Shown here piece after piece: positions 15,100 through 23,455 of a stretch of DNA of 35,659 nt. Source of the stretch: Alphaproteobacteria bacterium (GTDB taxonomy: Bacteria > Pseudomonadota > Alphaproteobacteria > UBA9219); the NCBI GenBank assembly GCA_028683655.1, contig JAQUHK010000007.1, positions 1 through 35,659 on the forward strand, given 5' to 3'. The first letter of the stretch is position 1. Every line of letters begins with the position of its first letter. The position numbers and the translations under genes were made by a program. The notes beneath the pieces were generated by a model, which searched no databases, had not been told where the DNA came from, and worked only from the letters and a program-made list of their open reading frames with translations.

Positions 15100-16623
15100 T
15101 TACTTGTCGCGGTCGCCGTTTTTACGCTTCTTTTTGTCGAGGCTGACGGCCACAAAACGCAGCTCGCCCTTGCGGTCAACCAGAAGCAGGAGAGGCTTCT
15201 CCTGCTTTTTGGCCTTTTGCGCCAGCTCGGTCAGTTGGCCCGCTGACTTCAGGTCTTCCTGTCCGGCTTCGGTGATCACGTCACCGGTCAACAGGCCCGT
15301 ATCCGCCGCTGGCCCCTCTTGCGCCACTGACGTGACAACAAGACCGACAACATCTTTGGTCAGGCTGTAGCGTTTGCGCAGACTGTCGGTCACTGGCGTG
15401 ACACTCAGGCCCATCACTTCGATTTTGTCGGACTGGGGTTGCGCAGGCTCGGCCTTATCAGCCGTCGCGTCGGCTTCCACTTCGTCCTTGTCCTGATCAA
15501 GCTGTCCGACCTTGGCTTTAAGCTCGATCTCCTTGCCCTTGCGCAGCACTTTCATCGAGACAGTCTTGTCAACAGCCGTTTCGGCCACGACGCGGGGCAG
15601 GCGGTGCATTTCCGTGATGTCCTTGCCATCAAAGCTGGTGATCACGTCGCCGACTTCGACCTTGGCTTTAGCGGCAGGACCCTCCGCCGTGATGCTGGAG
15701 ACAAGGGCTCCCATCGGTTTGGAGAGGCCGAGGCTTTCGGCAATTTCTGGCGTCACAGCCTGAATATGCACGCCAATCCAGCCGCGCTTGGTAAAGCCTA
15801 CGGTTTTCAGCTGGTCGATCACGCCCTTCGCCATGGAGGAGGGAATGGCAAAGCCGATCCCGACCGACCCGCCAGAGGGAGAATAGATCGCGGTATTCAC
15901 GCCGATCACTTCACCATCCATATTGAACATCGGACCGCCCGAATTGCCGCGATTGATCGGCGCATCGGTTTGCAGGAAGTCGTCATAAGGGCCAGAGTTG
16001 ATATCGCGGGCGCGGGCGGAGATGATGCCCTTGGTCACCGTGCCACCAAGGCCGAACGGGTTGCCGATGGTCAAAATCCAGTCGCCGACGCGCACCTTGT
16101 CGCTCTCGCCAAAGGTAACAGCTGTCAGGGGTTTTTTGCTATCAACTTTCAGCAAAGCCAGATCGGTCTTCTTGTCCTTGCCAACCAATTTGGCCGTCAG
16201 GTTGGTATCGTCCTGCAAGATCACCGTGATTTCATCGGCGTCCTGAATAACGTGGTAATTGGTGACGATATAACCGGCAGGATCAATCACGAAACCAGAG
16301 CCAAGCGACGTAGCTTTGCGCTTGACGCTTTTGGGGGTATCCGCTCCGCCTTGAGGGAGATGACGGTTTTGCTGTTCGTTGAACTCTTCGAAAAATTTCT
16401 GGAAAGGCGAACCTTCAGGAAAGTCGAACTCGAACTCCGGCATATCCTCACGGCGTTCAACGGTTTGCGTCGTCGAGATATTGACAACCGAGGGGAGCAG
16501 CTTTTCAGCCAGATCAGCAAAAGTCGCCGGAGGTGCGCTGGCCCACGCTGGCTGTGATGGCGGGAAAGAAAGCCCCAGCGCAAGAAGCATCAGGAAGAAA
16601 AAGGATTTCAGGCTTTGTCGCAT
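15100..16623 (-). CDS. degP: Do-family periplasmic serine protease (DegP/DegQ-like)
   Basis: This periplasmic protease/chaperone degrades or refolds misfolded envelope proteins. The 507-aa precursor has a signal peptide (SFFFLMLLALGLSF, cleavage near WASA). The trypsin-like domain has a complete triad: His124 (TNYHVI), Asp154 (KTDLALLKV) and Ser228 (GNSGGPMFN). Two PDZ domains follow (WIGVHIQAVTPEIAESLGL and a second starting MGLSVTPVTDSLRKRYSL), joined by an acidic, Ala-rich linker. The ATG at 16621-16623 has AAGGAG eight bases upstream. It lies downstream of hflK-hflC on the same strand, as in many alphaproteobacteria, but a 241-bp gap with repeat A3 intervenes, so it may have its own promoter. 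Confidence 0.93.
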   Translation of the reverse strand: MRQSLKSFFFLMLLALGLSFPPSQPAWASAPPATFADLAEKLLPSVVNISTTQTVERREDMPEFEFDFPEGSPFQKFFEEFNEQQNRHLPQGGADTPKSVKRKATSLGSGFVIDPAGYIVTNYHVIQDADEITVILQDDTNLTAKLVGKDKKTDLALLKVDSKKPLTAVTFGESDKVRVGDWILTIGNPFGLGGTVTKGIISARARDINSGPYDDFLQTDAPINRGNSGGPMFNMDGEVIGVNTAIYSPSGGSVGIGFAIPSSMAKGVIDQLKTVGFTKRGWIGVHIQAVTPEIAESLGLSKPMGALVSSITAEGPAAKAKVEVGDVITSFDGKDITEMHRLPRVVAETAVDKTVSMKVLRKGKEIELKAKVGQLDQDKDEVEADATADKAEPAQPQSDKIEVMGLSVTPVTDSLRKRYSLTKDVVGLVVTSVAQEGPAADTGLLTGDVITEAGQEDLKSAGQLTELAQKAKKQEKPLLLLVDRKGELRFVAVSLDKKKRKNGDRDK

Positions 16624-16731
16624 GAGTAAACTCCTTCTAAGTCACAAGAGTCAAAAAGATTGCGGAAAAATCTGGCAGTTTTATGTCCGCCTGATCGATC
16701 ATCCGGTAAATGATGAGAAAAAAGCCACAAG

Positions 16732-16831
16732 GTCATTGCGAACCAAGCTTGCTTGGCGTGGCAATCCAGCCCCCAAGTCGCTGGGTGCAGGACTGGATTG
16801 CTTCGTCGGCCAAGGCCTCCTCGCAATGACG
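16732..16831 (-). repeat. Palindromic repeat family A, copy A3
   Basis: This ~100-bp palindrome runs from GGTCATTGCGAA to CTCGCAATGACG. Its asymmetric centre (CCAGCCCCCAAG ... GCAGGACTGG) has the same orientation as A1 and is inverted relative to A2/A4. It is the most diverged copy. It occupies most of the hflC-degP gap. Frames read across it are only repeat DNA. Confidence 0.8.
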
Positions 16832-16864
16832 AAGGAATGGATGTATCGCGCATGACGACCAGAT

Positions 16865-17728
16865 TCACTTTGGAATCCCTTGAAAATACCGGAAGAACTC
16901 ACTGTCCGGCTTGAGGATATAGGTAGTGTTTTCAGGCTTCAGCCCCTCGCGGTACGCCAGCATTGACCGCCAGAAGGAAAAAAACTGGGGATCCTTGCTG
17001 GTAGCCTCGGCGATGATCTTGAGGGACTCGCTGTCGCCTTCACCCTTGATCTTTTCGGATTCCCCCAAGGCTTCGGCCACAATAATGGTCGCCTGACGAT
17101 CGGCATCGGCCTTTTTCTGGACGGCTTCCTGTTGACCTGTCGCGCGGATTTGTGCGGCGTCCTGAATGCGTTCGGAGCGCATGCGGGCAAAAACGGCACC
17201 GCTTGTTTTATCAGGCAGATCGGTGCGGCGGATGCGGACGTCGATGATCTCGATCCCGAAATCCTTGGCCTCTTGATTCAGCTGGGAAGCGATCTTGTCC
17301 ATCACGCCAACACGGTCGGTCGAAAGCAGGGTCGCCAGCTTGATGGTCCCCAGCACGCTACGCATGGACGAGTTCAGCATGGTGCTGAGCCGATCACGGG
17401 CCGTGCGCTCGCTGCGCACGCGCTGGAAGTAAAGCACGGGGTTGACAATCCGGTAACGGGCAAAGGCATCGACCTCAAGCGGCTTTTGCTCGGCCAGCAT
17501 GATTTCCTGCGATGGCGCATCGACGGCCAGAACGCGCTTTTCGATGATTTCAACATCCTGAACGTAAGGCATTTTGAAATGCAACCCCGCCCGATCAACC
17601 ACACGGACGATGTCGCGGAACTGGAAGATGATGGCCTGCTCGGTCTGGCGCACAACGAAATAGCTATCGCCGATCCCAATCAGAAGCAGAAAACCAAAAA
17701 CGATCAAGAAAATCTGGCGCGGTGTCAT
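16865..17728 (-). CDS. hflC: HflC, SPFH-domain regulator of FtsH protease
   Basis: HflC forms with HflK a large inner-membrane complex that encloses and modulates the FtsH protease. The 287-aa protein has one N-terminal membrane anchor (IFLIVFGFLLLIGIGDSYFVV). An SPFH/Band-7 domain follows (RQTEQAIIFQFRDIVRVV, AGLHFKMPYVQDVEIIEKR, VDAFARYRIVNP). Then comes a long charged helix (ARMRSERIQDAAQIRATGQQ) and the usual DPQFFSFWRSMLAYREGL segment. Its ATG overlaps the hflK stop (ATGA at 17725-17728), so the pair is translationally coupled. Length and motifs are normal. Confidence 0.95.
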   Translation of the reverse strand: MTPRQIFLIVFGFLLLIGIGDSYFVVRQTEQAIIFQFRDIVRVVDRAGLHFKMPYVQDVEIIEKRVLAVDAPSQEIMLAEQKPLEVDAFARYRIVNPVLYFQRVRSERTARDRLSTMLNSSMRSVLGTIKLATLLSTDRVGVMDKIASQLNQEAKDFGIEIIDVRIRRTDLPDKTSGAVFARMRSERIQDAAQIRATGQQEAVQKKADADRQATIIVAEALGESEKIKGEGDSESLKIIAEATSKDPQFFSFWRSMLAYREGLKPENTTYILKPDSEFFRYFQGIPK

Positions 17729-18861
17729 CGGGCGGAATCCTTTTTGTTTTTCAGCGCGTCGAGCGGATAGAAAGGCATCGTCCCGACCTGTTCATCGGTA
17801 ATAACCTTTTGGGCATCGCCCAAAACGCTCTCCATCGTTTCAAGATAAAGTCGTTTGCTGGTCACATCGCGCGCGAGGCTATAGGCCCCCAGAACAGACT
17901 TGAACCGTTCAGCATCGCCCTTGGCGACGGCGACTTTCTGGTCGCGATAGGCCATGGCCTGCTGGATCAAGCGACTGGCGTCACCCCTAGCCTTGGGAAT
18001 CACTTCGTTGACATGGGCTGTCGCCTCGTTCTGGTAACGCTCCATATCGAGACGCGCGTTCACAACATCCTGAAATGCGTCCTTGACCTCGTCGGGCACA
18101 GCGACCGTTTGCAGGTTGATCTGGGTGATCATGATACCGGCCTTGTATTCGTCCACCAGCTCCTGAAGCCTTTTGGCCGCTTCGCCGGCAATCTGGCTGC
18201 GTCCTTCCGTCAGGGCGAATTGCAGCTTGTTTTGGCCGATGACTTCGCGCATGGCACTTTCCGCCGCCATTTTGACGGTAGATTCGGGATTGCGGATTTC
18301 AAAGAGATAGTCATTGACGTCCGCAACGCGCCAGAAAACGGTGAACTGGACGTTGATGATGTTCTCGTCCTGCGTCAGCATCATGCTTTCTTCGGGCAGA
18401 GCGCGGAGATCATTGGCCCCTCTGACAGAGTTCCTGAACCCGATCTGTATTTCGTTTTGCGCCGTCACGACGGGAAGCAAAACTTCCTCGAACGGGGCTG
18501 GGAGGCGGTAGTGGAGGCCCGCCTGCTCGGTACGGTTATAGGCCCCAAAGCGCATGACAACGCCGACCTGATTGGCCGCAACCATATATACGCCGCTCAA
18601 AATCCAGAAAACCGCGACGACGGCAACAACACCAACGAACAGGTGAAGGTGGCTTCGGGGTTTGTAGGGGTCGAATTTCCCCTTCATCTTCTCCAAAAAC
18701 TCGTTCAAATCAGGGGGCGGATTATAGCTGCCGCCGCCGCCGGAAGAGGGCTTACGCGGTCCCGTTCCCTTGCTATGGTTGGGCTGGGCAGAATCCTTCT
18801 TGATCTGTTGTGGGTCGCCGCCGCTCGGCCCCCAAGGGCCTTCATGGTCGTTTGAGGTCAT
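17725..18861 (-). CDS. hflK: HflK, SPFH-domain partner of HflC
   Basis: HflK pairs with HflC in the FtsH-associated membrane complex. The 378-aa protein starts with a Gly/Pro-rich, disordered cytoplasmic tail (GPWGPSGGDP, SSGGGGSYNPPPDLNEF) typical of HflK. One membrane span follows (HLFVGVVAVVAVFWILSGVY), then the SPFH domain (VAANQVGVVMRFGAYNRTEQ, AGLHYRLPAPFE, TQDENIINVQFTVFWRV) and a long helical region (VNARLDMERYQNEATAHVNE). The ATG at 18859-18861 has only a distant AGGA upstream. It is the first gene of hflK-hflC and diverges from lipA. Confidence 0.95.
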   Translation of the reverse strand: MTSNDHEGPWGPSGGDPQQIKKDSAQPNHSKGTGPRKPSSGGGGSYNPPPDLNEFLEKMKGKFDPYKPRSHLHLFVGVVAVVAVFWILSGVYMVAANQVGVVMRFGAYNRTEQAGLHYRLPAPFEEVLLPVVTAQNEIQIGFRNSVRGANDLRALPEESMMLTQDENIINVQFTVFWRVADVNDYLFEIRNPESTVKMAAESAMREVIGQNKLQFALTEGRSQIAGEAAKRLQELVDEYKAGIMITQINLQTVAVPDEVKDAFQDVVNARLDMERYQNEATAHVNEVIPKARGDASRLIQQAMAYRDQKVAVAKGDAERFKSVLGAYSLARDVTSKRLYLETMESVLGDAQKVITDEQVGTMPFYPLDALKNKKDSAR

Positions 18862-18894
18862 TGGATTGATTCTTTCCTTGTCATGCGATAGCGT

Positions 18895-18922
18895 AGCTTA
18901 ACGGTCGTGGAGATATTGTCAA
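18895..18922 (-). promoter_or_regulatory. Candidate promoter of hflK-hflC
   Basis: On the minus strand a perfect TTGACA (18917-18922), a 16-bp spacer and TAAGCT (18895-18900) lie about 35 bp upstream of hflK. It overlaps the lipA ribosome-binding region, so the two divergent genes share a very compact control region. The -10 match is modest. Confidence 0.4.
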
Positions 18923-18924
18923 AC

Positions 18925-19881
18925 ATGTCATTTCATAAAGAACGTCATCCCGAAAAAGCCAAGCGTCCCGATGCTCCCTCGCCGCCGAAACCAGACTGGC
19001 TGCGCGTGCGCTCACCCGCAAGCTTCGGTTATGCCAAGACGCTGGAGCTGATCGAGGGGCTGCATTTGAACACCGTCTGTCAGGAGGCGGCCTGCCCGAA
19101 CATCGCGGCCTGCTGGAAGCGCAAGCATGCGGCTTTTATGATTATGGGCGATGTCTGCACGCGGGCATGCGCCTTTTGCAATGTCGCGACAGGCAAGCCC
19201 AAGCCGCTAGATGCGGGCGAGCCAGAGCGGCTCGCCGAGGCAGCGGCGCGGATGGGGTTGGCTTATGTCATCGTGACCTCGGTCGATCGCGACGATCTGC
19301 CGGACGGTGGCGCAGCACATTTTGTCAAGGTGATCGAAGCCCTGCGCCGCAAGGTGCCGGACTGCATGATCGAGGTCCTAACGCCTGATTTCAAAGGCAA
19401 AGAGGGTGGGGCGGCGCGGTTGGCTGAAGCCAAGCCGGATGTGTTCAACCACAATCTGGAAACCGTTCCCCGTCTGTATCCCTCGATCCGGCCCGGGGCG
19501 CGGTATTATACCTCATTGCGGCTTCTGGACGAGGTGAAGGAACGCGATCCGGCTCTTTTCACCAAGTCAGGCCTGATGGTCGGGTTTGGCGAGACGATGG
19601 AAGAGATCGGGCAGGTGATGGACGATCTGCGGGCTGCCAAGGTCGATTTCCTGACCATCGGGCAATACCTGCAACCGACCCCCAAGCACGCGCCGTTGGA
19701 TCGCTATGTGCCACCCGAAGAGTTCGAAACCTATGCTTCCATGGCGAAAGCCAAAGGATTCTTGCTGGTGTCCAGCTCGCCTCTGACGCGCTCGTCCTAT
19801 CACGCCGATGAGGATTTCAAAAAGCTGAAAGAAGCACGGGAGGCCCTTACTCTTTCCGTGCGCGCAGCGTCAGAAGCGTAA
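18925..19881 (+). CDS. lipA: Lipoyl synthase LipA
   Basis: LipA is a radical-SAM enzyme that inserts two sulfurs into octanoyl groups on lipoyl domains of 2-oxoacid dehydrogenases and the glycine cleavage system. The 318-aa protein has both iron-sulfur motifs: the auxiliary cluster Cys52, Cys57 and Cys63 ([12 protein letters not shown]), and the radical-SAM cluster Cys78, Cys82 and Cys85 (CTRACAFC). The C-terminal [13 protein letters not shown] supplies the serine that ligates the auxiliary cluster. The ATG at 18925 has GGAG 12 bases upstream; a GTG at 18907 is less likely. Its 3' end overlaps the convergent metallophosphoesterase gene by 35 bp. Confidence 0.95.
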   Translation: MSFHKERHPEKAKRPDAPSPPKPDWLRVRSPASFGYAKTLELIEGLHLNTVCQEAACPNIAACWKRKHAAFMIMGDVCTRACAFCNVATGKPKPLDAGEPERLAEAAARMGLAYVIVTSVDRDDLPDGGAAHFVKVIEALRRKVPDCMIEVLTPDFKGKEGGAARLAEAKPDVFNHNLETVPRLYPSIRPGARYYTSLRLLDEVKERDPALFTKSGLMVGFGETMEEIGQVMDDLRAAKVDFLTIGQYLQPTPKHAPLDRYVPPEEFETYASMAKAKGFLLVSSSPLTRSSYHADEDFKKLKEAREALTLSVRAASEA

Positions 19882-21001
19882 TCTCACCCGCGCCGCCCGT
19901 GCGCAACGGCGGGCCCCAGAAGCCTGTGCCCTTGTTGACGTAAAGCTTCATGTCCTTCACGTTATAAAGGCCGTGCGTGTATTTCTGGAAAAGGCGGATA
20001 ATGAGCGTGAAGGGGAAATACTGCCCCGCATGCGTATGGCCGGACAGTTGCAGATCAAAGCCTTCCTGCTGTGCCAAGCGAACCAACTGGGGTTGGTGTG
20101 AGAGGATAATCTTGACCGCCTCGTCCGGTATCCCCGCGCGTGCCGCCGCAAAATTCGTCAAGGGCGGCTCTTTGATGACGACGGAGGTCGGGTCGGGCAC
20201 ACCGGCAATGGCCAAGTGCTGGCCGTCCTTCTCGATCAGGCTATGTGAATTGGTAAGCACCGTAAAACCTGTTTGGGTCATCGCGGATTCCCAGCCTTTG
20301 GCATCCCAATAATATTCGTGATTGCCCGTGACGTAATATTTGCCATAAGGCGGTGTAATCTCGCGTAATGCGGCGATTTCCGCTATCCCTTCAGTGGAAT
20401 AGGTGTCGGCGATATCGCCCGTCAGGACAAGCATGTCGGGGTTCAGCTCCTTAACAGTCTTGGCAACGCCGTCCAAAAAATCCTTACCCAAAAAGGAGTC
20501 GATATGAATATCGCTCAGCTGGGCAATCGTCAGGCCATCAAAGGCGGGAGCCAGTTTGGCGAGCGGTACATCAAGCCGATGGACAACTGGCACGGACAGT
20601 GCACCAGACAGACCGACCAAGACGTTGACGCTCGTCAGCCCCATAACAAAGATGAGCGAGTAAATGCCATAAAAACGCAACGCCGCGTCTTTCGAGATGA
20701 ACGAAAGAGCAATATAAACGAGATCACGCGCCATGGTATAAATCAGCAAACAGCTAAAGATCCCGAGCGCGACAAAGGATATACGCGTCAGCATCTCGAT
20801 AAGAGGGCTGCCGGACAAAAGGCCTCGCAGGATAAAGCCGTTGACCGGCCAAAACATCTGCGCCACAAAAAAGAGGAAAAAGAATAAGGCCGCCAGACAA
20901 GCCCAAAGGTTGCCGGGATCAATCCGCGCCTTGAAGCGGTTGGCAATATACAAGTTCATAAAAGAAAGGATCAGCGTAACAACAAGACCGCGTACAAGCA
21001 T
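19847..21001 (-). CDS. Membrane-anchored metallophosphoesterase (YkuE/YaeI-like)
   Basis: This 384-aa protein has four N-terminal membrane spans (about residues 4-22, 33-52, 73-95 and 110-132), followed by a calcineurin-like phosphoesterase domain. The metal-binding motifs are all present: LSDIHID (Asp164, His166), LTGDIAD, GNHEY (226-230), ILSHQP and SGHTHAGQ. Related YaeI/YkuE proteins act on lipid-linked phosphate or pyrophosphate esters, but the substrate here cannot be read from sequence. The domain is probably on the periplasmic face (inference). The start at 20999-21001 has AGG/GGA upstream. It converges on lipA with a 35-bp coding overlap. Confidence 0.85.
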   Translation of the reverse strand: MLVRGLVVTLILSFMNLYIANRFKARIDPGNLWACLAALFFFLFFVAQMFWPVNGFILRGLLSGSPLIEMLTRISFVALGIFSCLLIYTMARDLVYIALSFISKDAALRFYGIYSLIFVMGLTSVNVLVGLSGALSVPVVHRLDVPLAKLAPAFDGLTIAQLSDIHIDSFLGKDFLDGVAKTVKELNPDMLVLTGDIADTYSTEGIAEIAALREITPPYGKYYVTGNHEYYWDAKGWESAMTQTGFTVLTNSHSLIEKDGQHLAIAGVPDPTSVVIKEPPLTNFAAARAGIPDEAVKIILSHQPQLVRLAQQEGFDLQLSGHTHAGQYFPFTLIIRLFQKYTHGLYNVKDMKLYVNKGTGFWGPPLRTGGAGEITLLTLRARKE

Positions 21002-21050
21002 TTGATTTCCAACCTATGATCAGCCGTTAATGAAACGGAGACGGTCGGGA

Positions 21051-21722
21051 TTAGCTCTTCTTCAAACTCTCGCTGACCGTCATCGCGAGCGCGAGAATAA
21101 ACATCATGCACGCAATGAACAACCCTACTGTGATATACACCGCATTCCAATAAGCGGCATTGACATCATCGACGTAAACGCCAGCCCCGACGATCCATGA
21201 CCATGGCTTAAACATTTTGATATAGGAAACTTTCGGGAAAAGAGTCCCCGGCGGCGTGCCGGGTTTCGTCCACTGGTAGTGAACAAAGCCTGTGCCTTGA
21301 TTTTTGGCGATGGCCACCATCTCGTGAAAGAGCTTCCGTCCGTCGGGGCCGATATAATCGCCCAGTTTCATCCCATCCATAGAGGGTTGAACGGGGTGCA
21401 TGACCATAGCAGGAACGGTATCCATCACCCAGTAATAGCTCTCTTGTTCCAGTGATATCTGTTTAATGGCCGCCAAAGCATAGTGTTTGGCTTGATCTTC
21501 GCTCAGTTCGTCTTTTTGGAATTTCTCATAATAGTAATTAACCAAGTTGGTGGCATTTTCAACAAGTTGCTGCGTTTTCGCCTGCCTGTCTTTCATAAGC
21601 GTTGCGTGATAATCATTAAGCATATAGGCTGTCGCCAGCGCGAAGCCGATGAAAAAGATGATGATTATACCCAGTATCTTGGACGGGATACGTTTGCAAG
21701 GAAGACAGGTCATGGAATCCAT
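21051..21722 (-). CDS. Membrane sensor with a single cache domain and no output domain
   Basis: This 223-aa protein has two membrane spans (KILGIIIIFFIGFALATAYM near the N-terminus and VYITVGLFIACMMFILALAM near the C-terminus) enclosing a periplasmic single-cache (sCache_2 type) domain. The domain has the usual helix then YYWVMDTVPAMVMHPVQPSM, GDYIGPDGRKLFHEMV and WSWIVGAGVYVDDV. Such domains normally feed chemoreceptors or histidine kinases, but here the protein ends eight residues after the second span. The ATG at 21720-21722 has AAGGAG very close (2 bases), and the ATG at 21711-21713 has the same site at 11 bases; either could be used. It diverges from trxB. Confidence 0.75.
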   Translation of the reverse strand: MDSMTCLPCKRIPSKILGIIIIFFIGFALATAYMLNDYHATLMKDRQAKTQQLVENATNLVNYYYEKFQKDELSEDQAKHYALAAIKQISLEQESYYWVMDTVPAMVMHPVQPSMDGMKLGDYIGPDGRKLFHEMVAIAKNQGTGFVHYQWTKPGTPPGTLFPKVSYIKMFKPWSWIVGAGVYVDDVNAAYWNAVYITVGLFIACMMFILALAMTVSESLKKS

Positions 21723-21832
21723 GGCTCCTTTCCGTGGAAAAGAAAAGATCGTCTTGTAAGTATAATTACGAATCGAAGGGCTGAGGTGCAGAATGTGGCC
21801 TTTGAAAAAAAACACTGAAGGGTGTGGTTAAG

Positions 21833-22774
21833 ATGCAACCTATTCATACGAAAGTACTCATTATCGGTGCAGGCCCCGCTGGTTACACGGCGGCCATTTA
21901 TACGGCGCGCGCCAACTTGTCGCCGATCCTGCTACAGGGGATGCAGCCCGGCGGTCAGCTGACCATTACGGCGGATGTCGAGAATTTCCCCGGATTTGCC
22001 GACCCAGTTCAAGGGCCGTGGTTGATGGAGCAAATGTCAGCGCAGGCAGAGCGCGTCGGAACCCAGCTTGTGACGGACACGGTTACCTCGATTGATGTCT
22101 CCAAACGTCCTTTTGTCTGCGCCTGTGAGTCAGGGGCGGTTTATGAGGCAGAGTCCGTTGTGATCGCCACGGGGGCGCAGGCCCGCTGGCTGGGGATCGA
22201 CAGCGAATCCCATTTTCAGGGTTATGGGGTTTCAGGCTGCGCAACCTGTGACGGCTTTTTCTATCGCGGGAAGAAGGTCGTCGTCGTTGGCGGCGGTAAC
22301 TCGGCGATGGAGGAAGCTCTCTACCTCTCCAAGCTGGCAAGTCATGTCACGATGATTCACCGCCGCGACAGCTTTCGGGGCGAGCAAATCCAGCGAGATC
22401 GCGTAGCCAAAAACGAGAAAATTACTGTCCTTTGGGATTCCGTTGTCGAAGAGATCAAAGGCGAGGAAACGCCGCATCGCAGCGTCACGGGCGTTCAGGT
22501 CAAGAACATCAAGACCGGCGAGAGCCAGCTTCTTGAAACAGACGGCGTTTTCATTGCCATCGGACATTCACCCGCCACGGCAATCTTCAAGGACAAGATC
22601 GACCTTGACGCCGAGGGTTATATCCTGACAAAACCGGATTCAACAGCGACGAGCGTTGCCGGTATTTTTGCCGCCGGTGATGTGAAGGACAAGGTTTACA
22701 AGCAGGCGGTGACGGCTGCCGGTATGGGCTGTATGGCTGCCCTTGAAGTCGAAAAATATCTGTCCGAGACTTGA
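21833..22774 (+). CDS. trxB: Thioredoxin reductase TrxB
   Basis: TrxB passes electrons from NADPH through FAD to thioredoxin. The 313-aa protein has the FAD-binding VLIIGAGPAGYTAAIY, the GGQL segment, the redox pair Cys136/Cys139 in GCATCDGFF, and the NADPH-binding VVVVGGGNSAMEEALYL with the RRDSFR signature. The second FAD motif IFAAGDVKD lies near the C-terminus. Length is typical of the low-molecular-weight bacterial type. I chose the ATG at 21833 (AAGGG ten bases upstream); a GTG at 21824 would add three residues. It starts a plus-strand run with the PH-domain gene 30 bp downstream. Confidence 0.95.
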   Translation: MQPIHTKVLIIGAGPAGYTAAIYTARANLSPILLQGMQPGGQLTITADVENFPGFADPVQGPWLMEQMSAQAERVGTQLVTDTVTSIDVSKRPFVCACESGAVYEAESVVIATGAQARWLGIDSESHFQGYGVSGCATCDGFFYRGKKVVVVGGGNSAMEEALYLSKLASHVTMIHRRDSFRGEQIQRDRVAKNEKITVLWDSVVEEIKGEETPHRSVTGVQVKNIKTGESQLLETDGVFIAIGHSPATAIFKDKIDLDAEGYILTKPDSTATSVAGIFAAGDVKDKVYKQAVTAAGMGCMAALEVEKYLSET

Positions 22775-22804
22775 TCGTCGCAACCTTGCTATAAGGGCAT
22801 TCCC

Positions 22805-23335
22805 ATGAGTTCCTATGTCAAACGCGCCATGCAACCCAATGAGAAGATCGTCTATGCGGCGCAGCTTCATTGGATCATTTATCGTATGGGGATCGTTATC
22901 ACGATTTTGGCTGGTGTTTTTGGTTTTTTAGCACCAGACCTGCTCGCACTCCTGGACGATGGAATCGCGAATAAGGCAGCCCCCTTTATCCGCAATATCG
23001 CCATCGGGATGCTGGCCTTGGGGGCCTTCGAGGTTCTGGCGGCCTATATTCGGCAGATTTCAACCGAGCTTGTCATCACGGACCAGCGCGTGATTGCCAA
23101 GCGCGGCTTTATCGCGACAACAAGCTATGAACTCATGATGACCAAGGTTGAGGGAGCCACCATCGAGCAATCAATACTTGGCCGTGTGCTGGGCTATGGC
23201 ACGTTGATGGTTAAGGGCACAGGGGGCGGTATTTCGCCCATCGACCATGTTGCCGATCCCTATCGTTTCCATTCGCATCTGATGTCTGCTTTACGGGAGG
23301 CGCATCAGGAAATGGCGACAGGTCTGGGCGATTGA
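22805..23335 (+). CDS. Bacterial PH-domain membrane protein
   Basis: This 176-aa protein has two membrane spans (about residues 23-46 and 62-82) followed by a bacterial PH-like (YdbS/bPH_2 type) domain. The family pattern is clear: STELVITDQRVIAKRGFIAT, then YELMMTKVEGATIEQSILGR and LGYGTLMVKGTGGG. The C-terminus is short. The start has AAGGG eight bases upstream. Function of the family is poorly known, with membrane-stress roles suggested for some. It follows trxB closely and probably shares its transcript. Confidence 0.8.
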   Translation: MSSYVKRAMQPNEKIVYAAQLHWIIYRMGIVITILAGVFGFLAPDLLALLDDGIANKAAPFIRNIAIGMLALGAFEVLAAYIRQISTELVITDQRVIAKRGFIATTSYELMMTKVEGATIEQSILGRVLGYGTLMVKGTGGGISPIDHVADPYRFHSHLMSALREAHQEMATGLGD

Positions 23336-23391
23336 ACGTCCTTTAGCCTTGTTTTGTAACATTTTGTCGCGAGAGTTGACAAAAGGAGGCC

Positions 23392-23419
23392 TTGCTTCCC
23401 TTCACCTTGTGGCTATGCT
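23392..23419 (+). promoter_or_regulatory. Candidate sigma70 promoter of glmS
   Basis: TTGCTT (23392-23397), a 16-bp spacer and TATGCT (23414-23419) sit 36 bp upstream of the glmS start, giving a very short leader. A perfect TTGACA just upstream (near 23376) has no well-placed -10. No glmS ribozyme fold is possible in so short a leader. Confidence 0.4.
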
Positions 23420-23455
23420 TCGTTTACTGAAAATCATTAAGAAGGAGTATTTCAC

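Noticed and set aside
15439-16557. Long 372-codon frame antisense to degP
   Set aside because: It has low-complexity antisense composition, no ribosome-binding site and no known motif. It is complementary to a well-supported protease gene.
17722-18855. 377-codon frame almost exactly antisense to hflK
   Set aside because: hflK is unambiguous by motifs. The antisense frame stays open because of hflK's codon bias.
21761-21766. TATAAT as a trxB promoter -10
   Set aside because: No acceptable -35 lies at 16-18 bp, and the area is AT-rich, so the hexamer alone is not evidence.
23336-23455. glmS ribozyme or riboswitch
   Set aside because: The gap is too short after the candidate promoter, and no conserved ribozyme core is visible.
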